A stretch of DNA of 64,000 bases from Planctomycetota bacterium (lineage in GTDB: Bacteria; Planctomycetota; UBA1135), in the NCBI GenBank assembly GCA_027623295.1, contig JAQBXR010000004.1, positions 82,410 to 146,409 of the forward strand, written 5' to 3'. Under the pieces are notes generated by a model. The model made no database searches. It was not told the origin of the DNA and was given only the letters and a program-made list of their open reading frames with translations. Position numbers and translations under genes: made by a program. Shown in pieces: positions 34,473 through 43,377 of this stretch (the first letter of the stretch is position 1; every line of letters starts with the position of its first letter).

Positions 34473-37400
34473 CTACTCGATAGGAAGCACTGGAGAAACC
34501 TTCCAATCTGGCTTCGGTGGTGCCGGCACCCAAAGCGGGAAGGGTGGTCGTGCAAAAATATCGCCACCAATCTTGCTCACTGCACGTTGCGTAATGATGG
34601 GCGCTTCGGCTGGACCATAAACCTGTTGTTCGACCAGAAAATCAATCAAGTCTTTAAGGATGGGCAAGCGCCCAAGCAGGCTGAAAGTGCGCAAGGTCAC
34701 TTTCAGGCTGAGGTTGGTGTCCATATCAATCGAGCCTTCGCCACGCACCTCCAAGAGGCTGTGGTTTAACGCCAGCTTCTCCACGAAGATTTTTCCCTTG
34801 CCATCGACGCGGAAATCTAAAACGCCTTCACTGAACTTAGGCGGAGCAATGCCCGCAACCCGCCAGATGGCATTCAAGACCGGTACGGTGCCAAGCACTC
34901 CATTTTCAATGCGAAGCTGCCCTAATCCTTTACAGAAGGTAGGCGAAGGGCTTGGACTCTTTAAGTACAAGTAACCACCTAGCTGTCCCGCGAGGGAGCC
35001 ACTTAAGCCAACTTCCCGGCGCATGCGTTGCAAGGACAAGTCTTCGGCAAAGCAGCGCACTTCAATCGGCGCCTCTTTGGTTAATCCCAAGGAGAAGTAG
35101 CCGCGAACATCTTCTCCATCTCGGGTCTTACCATTGGTCGTCACCTTGCCGCCAAGCAGGGCAAGGTCGACGTCGGTCCAGCGGATGACTTCGCTATCGA
35201 TATGGATATGGGCGGAGGCCTTGGACATGCCTACCTCGCCGAGCATGCCAGTGCCGTCGCTTAAATCTAGTTCGGCGCCAAACTCAGAGGAGTCACTCCA
35301 CCACGCTTTGCGTACCTCGACTTTTGCATAGCCGCGGGTAATCGGGCTCATACCTGCCATGGAGACATCTTCCAAAATCAGGCCGCCTTCCGCACGAATA
35401 CGGGGGGTGCCGCCCGCAGGGAGGATGGCTTCCACGCGCAGATTGTCGGCACGAACGTGGCCATCTAATCCAATCTCGGAGAGAGCCGAAAGCGCTTCGC
35501 GGTTGGCAATCAAAGCCAAACGCGAACTTAAGGAGATCCCTTGTTGGCTGTCCAGAATGGCATTGAGGTTCAGAATGTCGCCCTCAAAGACGCCATCAAC
35601 TTCATGAATGGTCAAGTCGGAGTCTTCACTGAACAAGCGCAGGACATCGGCTTTGAAACCGTCCGGGAATAGATGAATCGCGCCTTGGAGGCGGAAAGTT
35701 TCACCGAGCAGGGCATCGCCCATTTGCATGGTGAGAGGCTTTAGATCCACCCGTGCCTGAAACTCTTCCGGGTTATCCGGGTTGAGCGTTGCACGTATGT
35801 CGGCGGTGCCACTCCAATCCGCGTGGGTGCCCCAAGGCTCCTGCCCAGTCAGCTCCTGCATGCGCAACAACAAGTCACTGCGAATGTGCAGATCCTGTCC
35901 ATAAACCGTGGCCATGGAGAGTCCTGGTTGCGAACTCACGTTATAGCTGGCACGGATATTGCCACCATCGACGCCCGACCAGGTGCGTGGCAAGCTAATC
36001 AAAAACTCTTTCCCACGAAGGGCGATGGCACCCTGACCATTGAGCGGAGTAAAGCTCAATCCCATGTCGGGCCAATCCAGCTTTGCGTTGGAGCAGGTAA
36101 ATGTGGTGAGCATGTGCGGCGCGCTTTGGTTGAGCGGCAACACCATTTGAATGCCGTAGCTGACATCGCCCTGCAGGGGGAAGTCGGCAATCTCTGGCGG
36201 CAGTTGCAAGTATGCAGAAAGCGTGTTCATTTCGGCAAGGGTTGCTGCCGCGTCTTGACCTTGCAAAGTCATGCGCACCACCGGGTCGATGCCTTCTTGT
36301 GCAGCCTCGCGGGCTTCTCCACTAAGGGTGAAATCGCCGCCCATGACACGCAGCAACCCACCGAAACGTGCTAGCCCAGGAGTCCAGCTGAACCACGCGG
36401 AATCAGCGTGCATGGGAAGGGGAAGTAAGCCTGGAATGGCATCTAAGTTGGTGCCTTCCCCGCGGATGCCAACGCCAAAATCCTTGCCGTCGTAGCGCAA
36501 CAAGACCTCAATCCCGGCGGTTCCATTGGAGGGGCTGCCCAAGTCTCTCCACAAGCGTGCGATTTCTGGGTTGCCGGTTAAGGCGTGGTTGATTTTTGCA
36601 TCGAGAGTTACATTCTCGGCAGTCAGGTCGAGTGCGAACTCCACTTCTTCCGGACGGAAATCAAAAGTTCCCGTGGCCCAGGCGTTTCCGGTTTCGCCAG
36701 CATCGGTTTCGCCAAGGAACAGCAGAGTTTTGTTGCCGGTGACCATGTGGCCGTGTTGCACGTTCACCGGGTAAGGGAATGAAATTCGGCTTCCATCTTC
36801 CTCGTCTAAGAAGCCGCGGTAGGTGAGCGCGGTGTCGGTGGCATCTACATGCAGCGACCAATCAAAGCCCAACTCCTCATTCCATTGCGCGGCGAACTCG
36901 GTCTGGGGATAACCACGAGGTTCCAGCCCTTTTACGATGGCCCCCACATCGGGAAGAATACTGTCGAGCCAATCGACCAACTCCTCGGTCACTTCGAGGC
37001 CTTCCCCGCGCACTGCAAAACCGACCTCGGGTTGCTCGCCATTGGTCAGGCGGATGGCGCCACCGCCCGCAAAATCGCCATGTGCTTCGGAGCCGTGTAA
37101 GGAAAACTGTATACCGGTATGGTTGTCGCCCTCAAAATCCATGCCCAGCTTGGAAGTGCGAATGTCATAAGGCGGGTACTCCAGTTGGGCCAGAGCTAAA
37201 GAACCCTGGAGTTTGGCTAGGCCGAGTCCTTCTGCGGTTCCGTTGGCTTCGGCGCGTAGACTTAAATGGCCTCCAACCCAGGGCAAATCGGGGTGCGCCA
37301 ACACCGCCCAATCTTCGACAACACGAACATCCGCCGCCAGGGCAACAGTCCATGCAGCAAAACCTTGGGTGGCTTCCAGGTGGAAATCAAAGGCGCCGGT

Positions 37401-37937
37401 TGCCGGCAAACTGGCTTGGCTGTTAACCGCAAAACGAGAACCTTGCGCAGAGAGATAGCCCTTCACTTGCGCATTCCCCACTTGATAAACGCGTTGTTCC
37501 TCATCGGTCCAACGCAATTGACTGTCAGCGATTTCTAGCTGCAGAGGAAATGGTTCGGGGTTGTTGGACTTGAGCTTTGCCAAAGACTCCAGGACTTCCA
37601 AGCTCATGTCGCCATCGGCTTCTTGGATTTTTAGCGTGATTGGTTTGCCAAAAGCCTTGCTCCAAGGGCGTAAATCCAGAAAGGCATCGAGGCGCTCAAC
37701 GCGTGCTCGATCTAGATCCTTATGGGTGAGGCGTAAATCGGCCATAATGACTTGGCCAAATCCCCAACGAATCGTGGCGCCCTCCGCTTTAAGGGCGAGC
37801 TCTGGTGCGCGCAAAGCAATCGCCCGATTGATGAGCCCAATCGGCAACGGCATAGGGAGATATGCCGTGATGATGAGAAGGCCGGTAAGGAATAGCGAAA
37901 AACGAGAGACCCGGCCGCGAGGAATCGGGAATCTCAT
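34473..37937 (-). CDS. giant AsmA/TamB-superfamily envelope protein (YhdP-like)
   Basis: An 1154-aa protein with one N-terminal TM anchor (FSLFLTGLLIITAYLPM, about residues 13-29), followed by about 1100 residues of repeating beta strands and a C-terminal AsmA-like region (FRVDGKGKIFVEKLALNHSLLEVRGEGSIDMDTNLSLKV) with a Leu-rich end. Proteins of this superfamily form periplasmic beta-taco tubes and are implicated in phospholipid movement to the outer membrane. The family assignment is by architecture and the C-terminal region. Its start overlaps the alr stop (ATGA), so envelope lipid and peptidoglycan-precursor genes share an operon. Confidence 0.75.
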   Translation of the reverse strand: MRFPIPRGRVSRFSLFLTGLLIITAYLPMPLPIGLINRAIALRAPELALKAEGATIRWGFGQVIMADLRLTHKDLDRARVERLDAFLDLRPWSKAFGKPITLKIQEADGDMSLEVLESLAKLKSNNPEPFPLQLEIADSQLRWTDEEQRVYQVGNAQVKGYLSAQGSRFAVNSQASLPATGAFDFHLEATQGFAAWTVALAADVRVVEDWAVLAHPDLPWVGGHLSLRAEANGTAEGLGLAKLQGSLALAQLEYPPYDIRTSKLGMDFEGDNHTGIQFSLHGSEAHGDFAGGGAIRLTNGEQPEVGFAVRGEGLEVTEELVDWLDSILPDVGAIVKGLEPRGYPQTEFAAQWNEELGFDWSLHVDATDTALTYRGFLDEEDGSRISFPYPVNVQHGHMVTGNKTLLFLGETDAGETGNAWATGTFDFRPEEVEFALDLTAENVTLDAKINHALTGNPEIARLWRDLGSPSNGTAGIEVLLRYDGKDFGVGIRGEGTNLDAIPGLLPLPMHADSAWFSWTPGLARFGGLLRVMGGDFTLSGEAREAAQEGIDPVVRMTLQGQDAAATLAEMNTLSAYLQLPPEIADFPLQGDVSYGIQMVLPLNQSAPHMLTTFTCSNAKLDWPDMGLSFTPLNGQGAIALRGKEFLISLPRTWSGVDGGNIRASYNVSSQPGLSMATVYGQDLHIRSDLLLRMQELTGQEPWGTHADWSGTADIRATLNPDNPEEFQARVDLKPLTMQMGDALLGETFRLQGAIHLFPDGFKADVLRLFSEDSDLTIHEVDGVFEGDILNLNAILDSQQGISLSSRLALIANREALSALSEIGLDGHVRADNLRVEAILPAGGTPRIRAEGGLILEDVSMAGMSPITRGYAKVEVRKAWWSDSSEFGAELDLSDGTGMLGEVGMSKASAHIHIDSEVIRWTDVDLALLGGKVTTNGKTRDGEDVRGYFSLGLTKEAPIEVRCFAEDLSLQRMRREVGLSGSLAGQLGGYLYLKSPSPSPTFCKGLGQLRIENGVLGTVPVLNAIWRVAGIAPPKFSEGVLDFRVDGKGKIFVEKLALNHSLLEVRGEGSIDMDTNLSLKVTLRTFSLLGRLPILKDLIDFLVEQQVYGPAEAPIITQRAVSKIGGDIFARPPFPLWVPAPPKPDWKVSPVLPIE

Positions 37938-39100
37938 GTTTTGGAGTGCATGCTGTGGGAGGAATAGTCGTTGGTTTGTAGGTCGCGGTAAATGCGTTTT
38001 ACACGGGAACCTAAACGGCAGGTAATTTCATACGGAATGGTGCCCGCAGCGTTGGCAACATGGGTGGCGGTGAGGACTTCAAGGCCATCTTTGCCAATGA
38101 TGGTCACACAGTCGCCGATGGTGGCATCTTGTACGTGGGTGACATCGATGGTGCAGTAATCCATGGAAACTGCGCCGACAATGGGGCAACGTTGCCCGCG
38201 CACCAAAACTTGTCCGCGACCACCTTTGCCTACACGGAAGGGGAGGCCATCGTTGTAACCCATAGGGAGGGTGGCCAAACGGGTGGCTTGATGGCTGGTC
38301 CAGCGTCCGTCGTAACCCACTTGAGTGCCAGCCGGAACGTCCTTTATGAAAACCAATTGCGTGTACAGGGAGAGTACCGGCTCGAGCAGGGCATCGGGGC
38401 AGACGTCCGCGGGGAGAATGCCGAACAAACTAATTCCAGGGCGCACGGCATCTGTAATTGGGTTGAGGCCCGAGAAGAGGGCAGCCGAATTTGCGCAGTG
38501 CAAGGTCGGTAAACCGCCCAAGGCTTCTCGGATTTCATCGGCAGCGGCGAGAAACAAGGCTTGCTGTCCTTCTGTAATCGTGGAATGCGCGCCTTGCGAA
38601 CTACTGAAATGGGTCATCAGGCCGCGAAATTTCAGGTGCGGTTCGTCTTCAATCGCTTGGGCCACGCGCAGAGCTACTTCCGGTCGCACACCAAGGCGGC
38701 CCAGGCCAGTATCCACCTTGAGGTGTACGGCGAGTTGGGTTCCATGTTCGCGGGCGATGGCACCCAGTTTGCGCACCCGGCTCTCCGAATGCACGCCGAC
38801 CTCAACATCGTGGGCCAGAAGGTCTTTAACCTCAGCATCAATGATGGTGCCTAAAACTAAGAGCGGTAACTTTACGCCGCTGTGGCGAAGCTGCAGTGCC
38901 TCTCCACTGTCGCCGACGCCAATACGCTCAACTTTTTCCTCGCTGCAGACCCGAGCAATGGCTACTGCTCCGTGACCATAGGCATTTGCTTTCAGCACTG
39001 GCCAAACCTCGGCGGACCCGGCGCGCTGACGAGCACGTTTCAGGTTCCGACGGAAGGCTGCTAAATCAATTTCAGCCCAGGCGCGATGCGCGGATTGCAT
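37934..39100 (-). CDS. alr: alanine racemase
   Basis: A 388-aa PLP enzyme making D-Ala for peptidoglycan. The PLP-Lys motif is VWPVLKANAYGHGA near the N-terminus, and the second catalytic residue is the Tyr of QVGYDGRW. Other marks are LATLPMGYNDG and GAVSMDYCTIDVT. A longer frame runs upstream to 39226, but the family start (AWAEIDLAAFRRN) and a TACCCT box 6 nt before ATG 39100 favour 39100. The presence of alr agrees with glmM in showing a peptidoglycan pathway. It is the first gene of an operon with the AsmA-like gene. Confidence 0.94.
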   Translation of the reverse strand: MQSAHRAWAEIDLAAFRRNLKRARQRAGSAEVWPVLKANAYGHGAVAIARVCSEEKVERIGVGDSGEALQLRHSGVKLPLLVLGTIIDAEVKDLLAHDVEVGVHSESRVRKLGAIAREHGTQLAVHLKVDTGLGRLGVRPEVALRVAQAIEDEPHLKFRGLMTHFSSSQGAHSTITEGQQALFLAAADEIREALGGLPTLHCANSAALFSGLNPITDAVRPGISLFGILPADVCPDALLEPVLSLYTQLVFIKDVPAGTQVGYDGRWTSHQATRLATLPMGYNDGLPFRVGKGGRGQVLVRGQRCPIVGAVSMDYCTIDVTHVQDATIGDCVTIIGKDGLEVLTATHVANAAGTIPYEITCRLGSRVKRIYRDLQTNDYSSHSMHSKT

Positions 39101-39106
39101 GCCCCC

Positions 39107-39112
39107 AGGGTA
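39107..39112 (-). promoter_or_regulatory. -10 box (TACCCT) of alr, leaderless arrangement
   Basis: On the minus strand TACCCT, 6 nt (GGGGGC), then the alr ATG. The fit to -10 consensus is modest apart from the TA...T frame, but the 6-nt spacing equals that of the other leaderless candidates. Confidence 0.4.
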
Positions 39113-39120
39113 CGCTTCAT

Positions 39121-40227
39121 TTAGCGCCGATGGAAGCCGGTGAGGCCTTCGCCACTGAGGAAATCTAAGGTGTAGGCGCGGATGTGCCCTGGCAGCGTGT
39201 TGCGCGCCTCCTGATGCTTGGCCCAAGTCTCATTATTGAGGCCTTCTTCAGTTTTTGGCACCCGTTCGGCCACCGCCGCAAGAAATTCCTTGCGGGTTGG
39301 GTGTTGTTTGAGAAAAGTGGCCATTCGACGGGAACTATGCCCCATTAAAATCCAGGCCTGATCAAAAGCGGGGGCCACTTCGCCGTAAATGAGAGGCACT
39401 GATCCATTTGGATCGACCATGCGTTGCGCGAGTGCATGATGCAAATCTCGATATTCCCGATAAGCGGCAAAGCGCGCTTTGATTTTCTCGTAGATGCCAT
39501 CGTGTTCGGAAGCCGCAATGGGGGATTCCAAACCATCGGAACCCTCGATGTGGCGTAAGAATGCAATCGACTCAACATCGGAAATACCGAACTCCACCTG
39601 CGAACCCCACATGTCATAAAGGCGAATCTCGTCGTAGACTTTCCCGTTGCGGTCACGGTAAACGTGCTCGAAGTAGTCGGCAATCGGGTCGAATTCATGT
39701 TCAAAGTCCAAACTTCCTTCTGCGAACGCCGAAAACTTTCCGCTATCTGGCCATCGCCCAGCAAGCATGGCAATCACCGTATCGCGCGGTTTCGCACGGG
39801 TTTCCTCGAAGAATTGATTATTGGAATAATCCCAAGCCCAAGTCGCATAGCGGTTGGGTGTTGCGGTGCGTAAATAACGTTTGCGAAAGCTTTCCCAGGT
39901 TTTAGTTTGCACTATGACGTGCTTCGTTTTGAGTTTTAGCGCTGGAGCATATTCCTTTGGAGAATAGGCTAAAAGGGCTTCTCTTGGGTTTATAGTGGCA
40001 TTTCGAAGCCTTCTGTCGTCGAGCAAGGCAAGTGTGGTTTCACACAATGGGTGCTCTTGCCCTAAAACGAAAGGCACCAGTTCTTCAGCAATGCGTTCGC
40101 GTTCTTCGAGCGGCAAAGAGTCAAACCGGCGCAGAATATTGCCTTCTAGCGAGTCACTTACAGGCTCCAATATGGAGCTTGCGCCGACTTGCGCGAGTGA
40201 AAGGAGGAGCATGGCGATGGATAGCAC
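39121..40227 (-). CDS. secreted protein of unknown function
   Basis: A 368-aa protein I do not recognise. The start is set at GTG 40227: it opens with a signal peptide (LSIAMLLLSLAQVGASS) and lies 6 nt after a TATCCT box. A frame extending to a TTG at 40344 has no hydrophobic start. The mature part is mostly helical with many charged residues. Features include LDDRRLRNATINPREALLAYSP, a WAWDYSNNQFFEE segment, an Asp/Glu/Arg-rich centre and a C-terminal motif around GHIRAYTLDFLSGEGLTGFHRR. No enzyme motif is evident. It ends 20 nt before alr starts, but alr has its own box. Confidence 0.6.
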   Translation of the reverse strand: MLSIAMLLLSLAQVGASSILEPVSDSLEGNILRRFDSLPLEERERIAEELVPFVLGQEHPLCETTLALLDDRRLRNATINPREALLAYSPKEYAPALKLKTKHVIVQTKTWESFRKRYLRTATPNRYATWAWDYSNNQFFEETRAKPRDTVIAMLAGRWPDSGKFSAFAEGSLDFEHEFDPIADYFEHVYRDRNGKVYDEIRLYDMWGSQVEFGISDVESIAFLRHIEGSDGLESPIAASEHDGIYEKIKARFAAYREYRDLHHALAQRMVDPNGSVPLIYGEVAPAFDQAWILMGHSSRRMATFLKQHPTRKEFLAAVAERVPKTEEGLNNETWAKHQEARNTLPGHIRAYTLDFLSGEGLTGFHRR

Positions 40228-40233
40228 GCCATG

Positions 40234-40239
40234 AGGATA
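40234..40239 (-). promoter_or_regulatory. -10 box (TATCCT) with 6-nt spacing to a GTG start
   Basis: On the minus strand TATCCT, CATGGC, then GTG 40227-40225. It supports the signal-peptide start of the 368-aa protein. An ATG inside the spacer is out of frame. Confidence 0.4.
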
Positions 40240-40398
40240 TCGCCATGAATTTGGATTTTTCGCTTTAATTCGGTATTTCCGCGTTGACTTTGCAGTTGTG
40301 GTGCAAGCACAATCTGTACAGGGAGTGTCGGAAACGGCCTCCAATCACTACTTTCCACCTGTTCGCAGTCCTGCGGACCACAATCAAAAAACTGAATC

Positions 40399-40692
40399 AT
40401 GGCTGCACTCAAAAAAGCGACTAAGAAAACGGCACCTAAAAAGGCTGCCACGAAAGCTCCTAAGAAAGCCGTTGCAAAGAAGGCTCCTAAGAAAGCTGCT
40501 AAGAAAGGTAATCAGGCCAAAATGGTCGATCTCATCATTTCGAAGAGCCGCACCAAGAACGCAGTCCAAAGCTGCAACGTTTCTGGTGACTTCTACGGCG
40601 CTCTAGATAGCTACGTACGCGAAGCTATCGAAGCTGCAGAAGCACGCGCTTCCGCAAACGGCCGCAAGACTTTGCGTCCACAAGATCTGTAA
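40399..40692 (+). CDS. small basic protein: H1-like Lys/Ala/Pro tail fused to a histone-fold-like domain
   Basis: A 97-aa protein in two parts. Residues 1-41 are Lys, Ala, Pro and Thr repeats of PKKA/APKK type, like the tails of eukaryotic H1 and bacterial H1-like proteins. Residues 42-97 (MVDLIISKSRTKNAVQ...VSGDFYGALDSYVREAIEAAEARASANGRKTLRPQDL) show a short helix, a long amphipathic helix, then the loop GRKTLRPQDL. This matches the helix 2-loop-start of helix 3 pattern of archaeal histones (GRKTVKAEDI). It probably binds DNA or RNA and compacts the nucleoid. The histone-fold call rests on this local pattern and length. It is monocistronic, with a strong terminator. Confidence 0.75.
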   Translation: MAALKKATKKTAPKKAATKAPKKAVAKKAPKKAAKKGNQAKMVDLIISKSRTKNAVQSCNVSGDFYGALDSYVREAIEAAEARASANGRKTLRPQDL

Positions 40693-40712
40693 GTCGTTTT
40701 AGCGATTTACCC

Positions 40713-40747
40713 GAGGCGCTACCTTTACCGGTAGCGCCTCTTTTTTT
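40713..40747 (+). terminator. strong intrinsic terminator of the histone-like gene
   Basis: GAGGCGCTACC (40713-40723) pairs perfectly with GGTAGCGCCTC (40730-40740), 6-nt loop, then seven T. It starts 20 nt after the stop codon and is the clearest terminator in the window, fitting a highly expressed single gene. Confidence 0.9.
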
Positions 40748-40886
40748 GCGACTACTGGACGACCGGTGTCACGATATTCGACATGCGTGCATCAGGGGCA
40801 CGCGTTTCGCTCTGCAGTGGCACCGGGCATCTGTTGGAGCTTTACCACAAGAAATTTGATGCAAATCGCGCTTCATGCGGCAGGAT

Positions 40887-42491
40887 TTAGGGAGGGGGAA
40901 GTGGAATCCCAATGCCCTGCAGGCGCAAGGCCTCTAGGCCTGGATGCTCCGGCATCAAATGGGTAATCCGGAACAGAGAGTTCGCTCTCACCGGACCACC
41001 CTTGGGGCCTTCTGCTTGCTCTTCGGAAACTAAATCGCATTCCCATTCCCATACGATCTTGCCGGCAGGGTCGACCTCGAACAGCAGTCCTGGTTCGCCG
41101 GAGCAGATCAGCGTGTTGCCATTCGGTAAGCGTTGCACCCCACTAATGAAGCTAGAGAAAAAATCTGCCTTCTCCGGTGCCGTGTAAGTCCAGGAAGTTT
41201 CAGCCGGGCCGAAGCTGCCATCTGCATCACGCAGGTAGGTGCCAGCCTCGTTTCTGACTGGCCACCATTCTTCAATGCTGGAGTAATCACCACCTGGACG
41301 ATCTTCTCCATTGTTGAAGACCATCAGGCCGCCGGCGCCGAGTTGTCCGTCTTCAATCCATTGAACGTCATGCTGCCCGATGAGCACGCGGTCTTCCAAA
41401 GTCCCCATGCCGTATGCCGCAGGATTTCCCCAGCGATAGAGCAAATCCCCGCCTTTGCCGCGACGTCCTCCACTACGGGATGCCGCTTCTGCGGTGCTGG
41501 TGGAGTGGTCGATGATCCAAATCTCATCGAAGGTGCGCACGCTGATGGCAACTTGATCGAGCGTGGCGTTGTAATCGATGGCGTTGGTGTGCATCCAATC
41601 GGCATCGCGAAACTTCTTGCGACGAAGCTCCTTGGCAGTGGGAGGGCCATCGTTTTGGGAGTCCGGCGCGGCATCATGAGGAGGTGGCCCGGCGGAATCC
41701 GGAGGGATGGGTGCGCCGTCATCGCCACCGGCGTAACCGGCGTAACCCATGGCTGCGAGTTGATCCATCAAAGCATCGAGCTCCTCTTCCGACTTCAACT
41801 CGGGATCGCGGTCGCCGTTGATGTCGATGCGCTCGGGGTGTTCGGCGACCACGCCATAGTGCGGTGCTTCCGGATCGAAATCTTGAATCAAGTGATCCCA
41901 GGAATGCCACTGCCAAACAATCTCGGCGCCATCGGTTCCGAAGGGACGGATTTCATAAAGCGCATCGGGCCAGAACTCTTCACCGCGCAATAATTCGGGA
42001 TCGCGTCCGTTGGCTAAGGCTTCTTCGGCACTGCGTTTCTCCCAACCGATTAACAAGAGGTTGCCGTTGGGCATGGGCTCGATGTCGTGATGATGATGAC
42101 GCTGCCCATCTGCCATGCGGTATTCCCACAGTACGGTGCCATCGGCCGCGATCTCTTGAATGCCTCCGCCAATGCCGCCGCCGGAAAAAGCGACGTCTTC
42201 CTCAATGCGCATGCACCGGTAAAGCGTGCCACGTTCGGTCAAGTAAACCGAGTTGCCCGGCTCCCACTCGGTTTCCCATTGATGCAGGGTCGTGCCTTCG
42301 CGGTCGACAAGGAAGACCTTCTTGCTTTTCAGCGGCGTGATGAGGAGGTAGCCATCTTGCGCCGTGGCGGAGCCCAAACGGTCACGCGCGGGCGCCGGAA
42401 TGGGGGTTGGGTCATGCGGGTCAGGCCCGGAATGGGTGCATGCGGCTAGAAGGAGTGGGAGCAGACACGCGTGTTTGGCAAACGGGAGCAT
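40887..42491 (-). CDS. arylsulfotransferase (ASST)-like secreted lipoprotein
   Basis: A 534-aa protein with a lipoprotein signal (LLPLLLAAC, Cys18). The rest reads as a beta propeller of the arylsulfotransferase type: GYLLITPLKSKKVFLVDREGTTLHQWE, HHHHDIEPMPNGNLLLIGWE, DWMHTNAIDYN, IGQHDVQW and RLPNGNTLICSG. The His-rich HHHHDIEPMPNGN and the DWMHTN segments match the places where ASST puts its active-site histidines. An acidic insert (about 220-285) with DINGDRDPELKSEEE could bind Ca2+. The sulfotransferase activity is inferred from the fold; related propeller proteins exist without it. Its ATG is 5 nt from a TACAAT box. Confidence 0.75.
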   Translation of the reverse strand: MLPFAKHACLLPLLLAACTHSGPDPHDPTPIPAPARDRLGSATAQDGYLLITPLKSKKVFLVDREGTTLHQWETEWEPGNSVYLTERGTLYRCMRIEEDVAFSGGGIGGGIQEIAADGTVLWEYRMADGQRHHHHDIEPMPNGNLLLIGWEKRSAEEALANGRDPELLRGEEFWPDALYEIRPFGTDGAEIVWQWHSWDHLIQDFDPEAPHYGVVAEHPERIDINGDRDPELKSEEELDALMDQLAAMGYAGYAGGDDGAPIPPDSAGPPPHDAAPDSQNDGPPTAKELRRKKFRDADWMHTNAIDYNATLDQVAISVRTFDEIWIIDHSTSTAEAASRSGGRRGKGGDLLYRWGNPAAYGMGTLEDRVLIGQHDVQWIEDGQLGAGGLMVFNNGEDRPGGDYSSIEEWWPVRNEAGTYLRDADGSFGPAETSWTYTAPEKADFFSSFISGVQRLPNGNTLICSGEPGLLFEVDPAGKIVWEWECDLVSEEQAEGPKGGPVRANSLFRITHLMPEHPGLEALRLQGIGIPLPPP

Positions 42492-42496
42492 GCCGG

Positions 42497-42502
42497 ATTG
42501 TA
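42497..42502 (-). promoter_or_regulatory. -10 box (TACAAT) of the ASST-like gene, leaderless arrangement
   Basis: On the minus strand TACAAT, 5 nt (CCGGC), then ATG 42491. There is no Shine-Dalgarno sequence. Confidence 0.5.
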
Positions 42503-42729
42503 AAGGCTAGCTACGGAAAGCTGCGAAGTTCCCATAAGCACAGTGGCCGCCAGGTCCGTGAGGGAGCCGCTTGAGACGATGCTCCAGGTACTTTGGGGAC
42601 TAAGGAAGCACCGTAGATTGGCCAAGCGAAGAAAGTGTCCATACTTTGACGAATGGTGCAGATGGATCCCAAGCGATTCCACGAAGATAGAAATCAGTGC
42701 CGATGAGTGCGGAGTTGTTTGATTTACTT

Positions 42730-43362
42730 TTAGGGCCGAAATACTGCTGGCCGCAAATACAACGGTTCTGCACTTTGCAGCTGGTCGACCCCGCGTCCAT
42801 CGGGAGTTAAGCCAAGACTTTGGGCGAATAGAAGCAAATCCACAGCACTGGCCTGACAGCTTGCGCGTAACTGAACGCCCCTTGTGGCTAATCGCACATC
42901 ACCTAAAAAAGCGTCGGAGTCAACTTTCGCTTTCCCATCTGCCAGGGAAATCACTTGCGGCATTTGTAGTGTTTCGAGCGAGTCGCCGCGGCGCAAATAA
43001 GTCGCGTGGTAAACCTCTTTGCGATAAGCATCCAGGATTAAGTGGAGCTTTTCGTTTTCAAGGTTTTGCGCGAAAGCCGCAGCATCGAAGGAGGGGAGGC
43101 CGGCGCAGGGAATGTCGAGCGCATAGCCGAGCATAATGCCGGCGCTACACGCAATGCGTAGTCCGGTGTAAGAGCCAGGGCCAATGCCAACAAGTATCCC
43201 GCGCAGGTCTTGGCGTTCGGCGTTCTCATTTGCAAGCAAGGTTTGCACCGCTTGCATGAGACCTTTGCCGCGTTGCTCGCTGAAATCAACCTCGGCGGTC
43301 GTTTCGCCATTCCATAGTGCGACGGAGTTTCGCGGACCGGACAGTTCTATGGCAAGCAGCAT
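42730..43362 (-). CDS. tsaB: tRNA threonylcarbamoyladenosine biosynthesis protein TsaB
   Basis: A 210-aa ASKHA-fold protein needed with TsaD and TsaE for t6A37 in tRNA. The opening LLAIELSGPRNSVALW, the segment GILVGIGPGSYTGLRIACSAGIMLGYAL and the DAYRKEVYHATY region identify it. Length is typical. It is the last gene of the folP-cdaA-ybbR-glmM-tsaB run, 15 nt after glmM. Confidence 0.92.
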   Translation of the reverse strand: MLLAIELSGPRNSVALWNGETTAEVDFSEQRGKGLMQAVQTLLANENAERQDLRGILVGIGPGSYTGLRIACSAGIMLGYALDIPCAGLPSFDAAAFAQNLENEKLHLILDAYRKEVYHATYLRRGDSLETLQMPQVISLADGKAKVDSDAFLGDVRLATRGVQLRASCQASAVDLLLFAQSLGLTPDGRGVDQLQSAEPLYLRPAVFRP

Positions 43363-43377
43363 GATTTCCCTCGAACT

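Noticed and set aside
42492..42729. Possible small genes in the gap between tsaB and the ASST-like gene
   Set aside because: No frame with protein-like sequence and no RNA gene was recognised; it holds the promoter box of the ASST-like gene.
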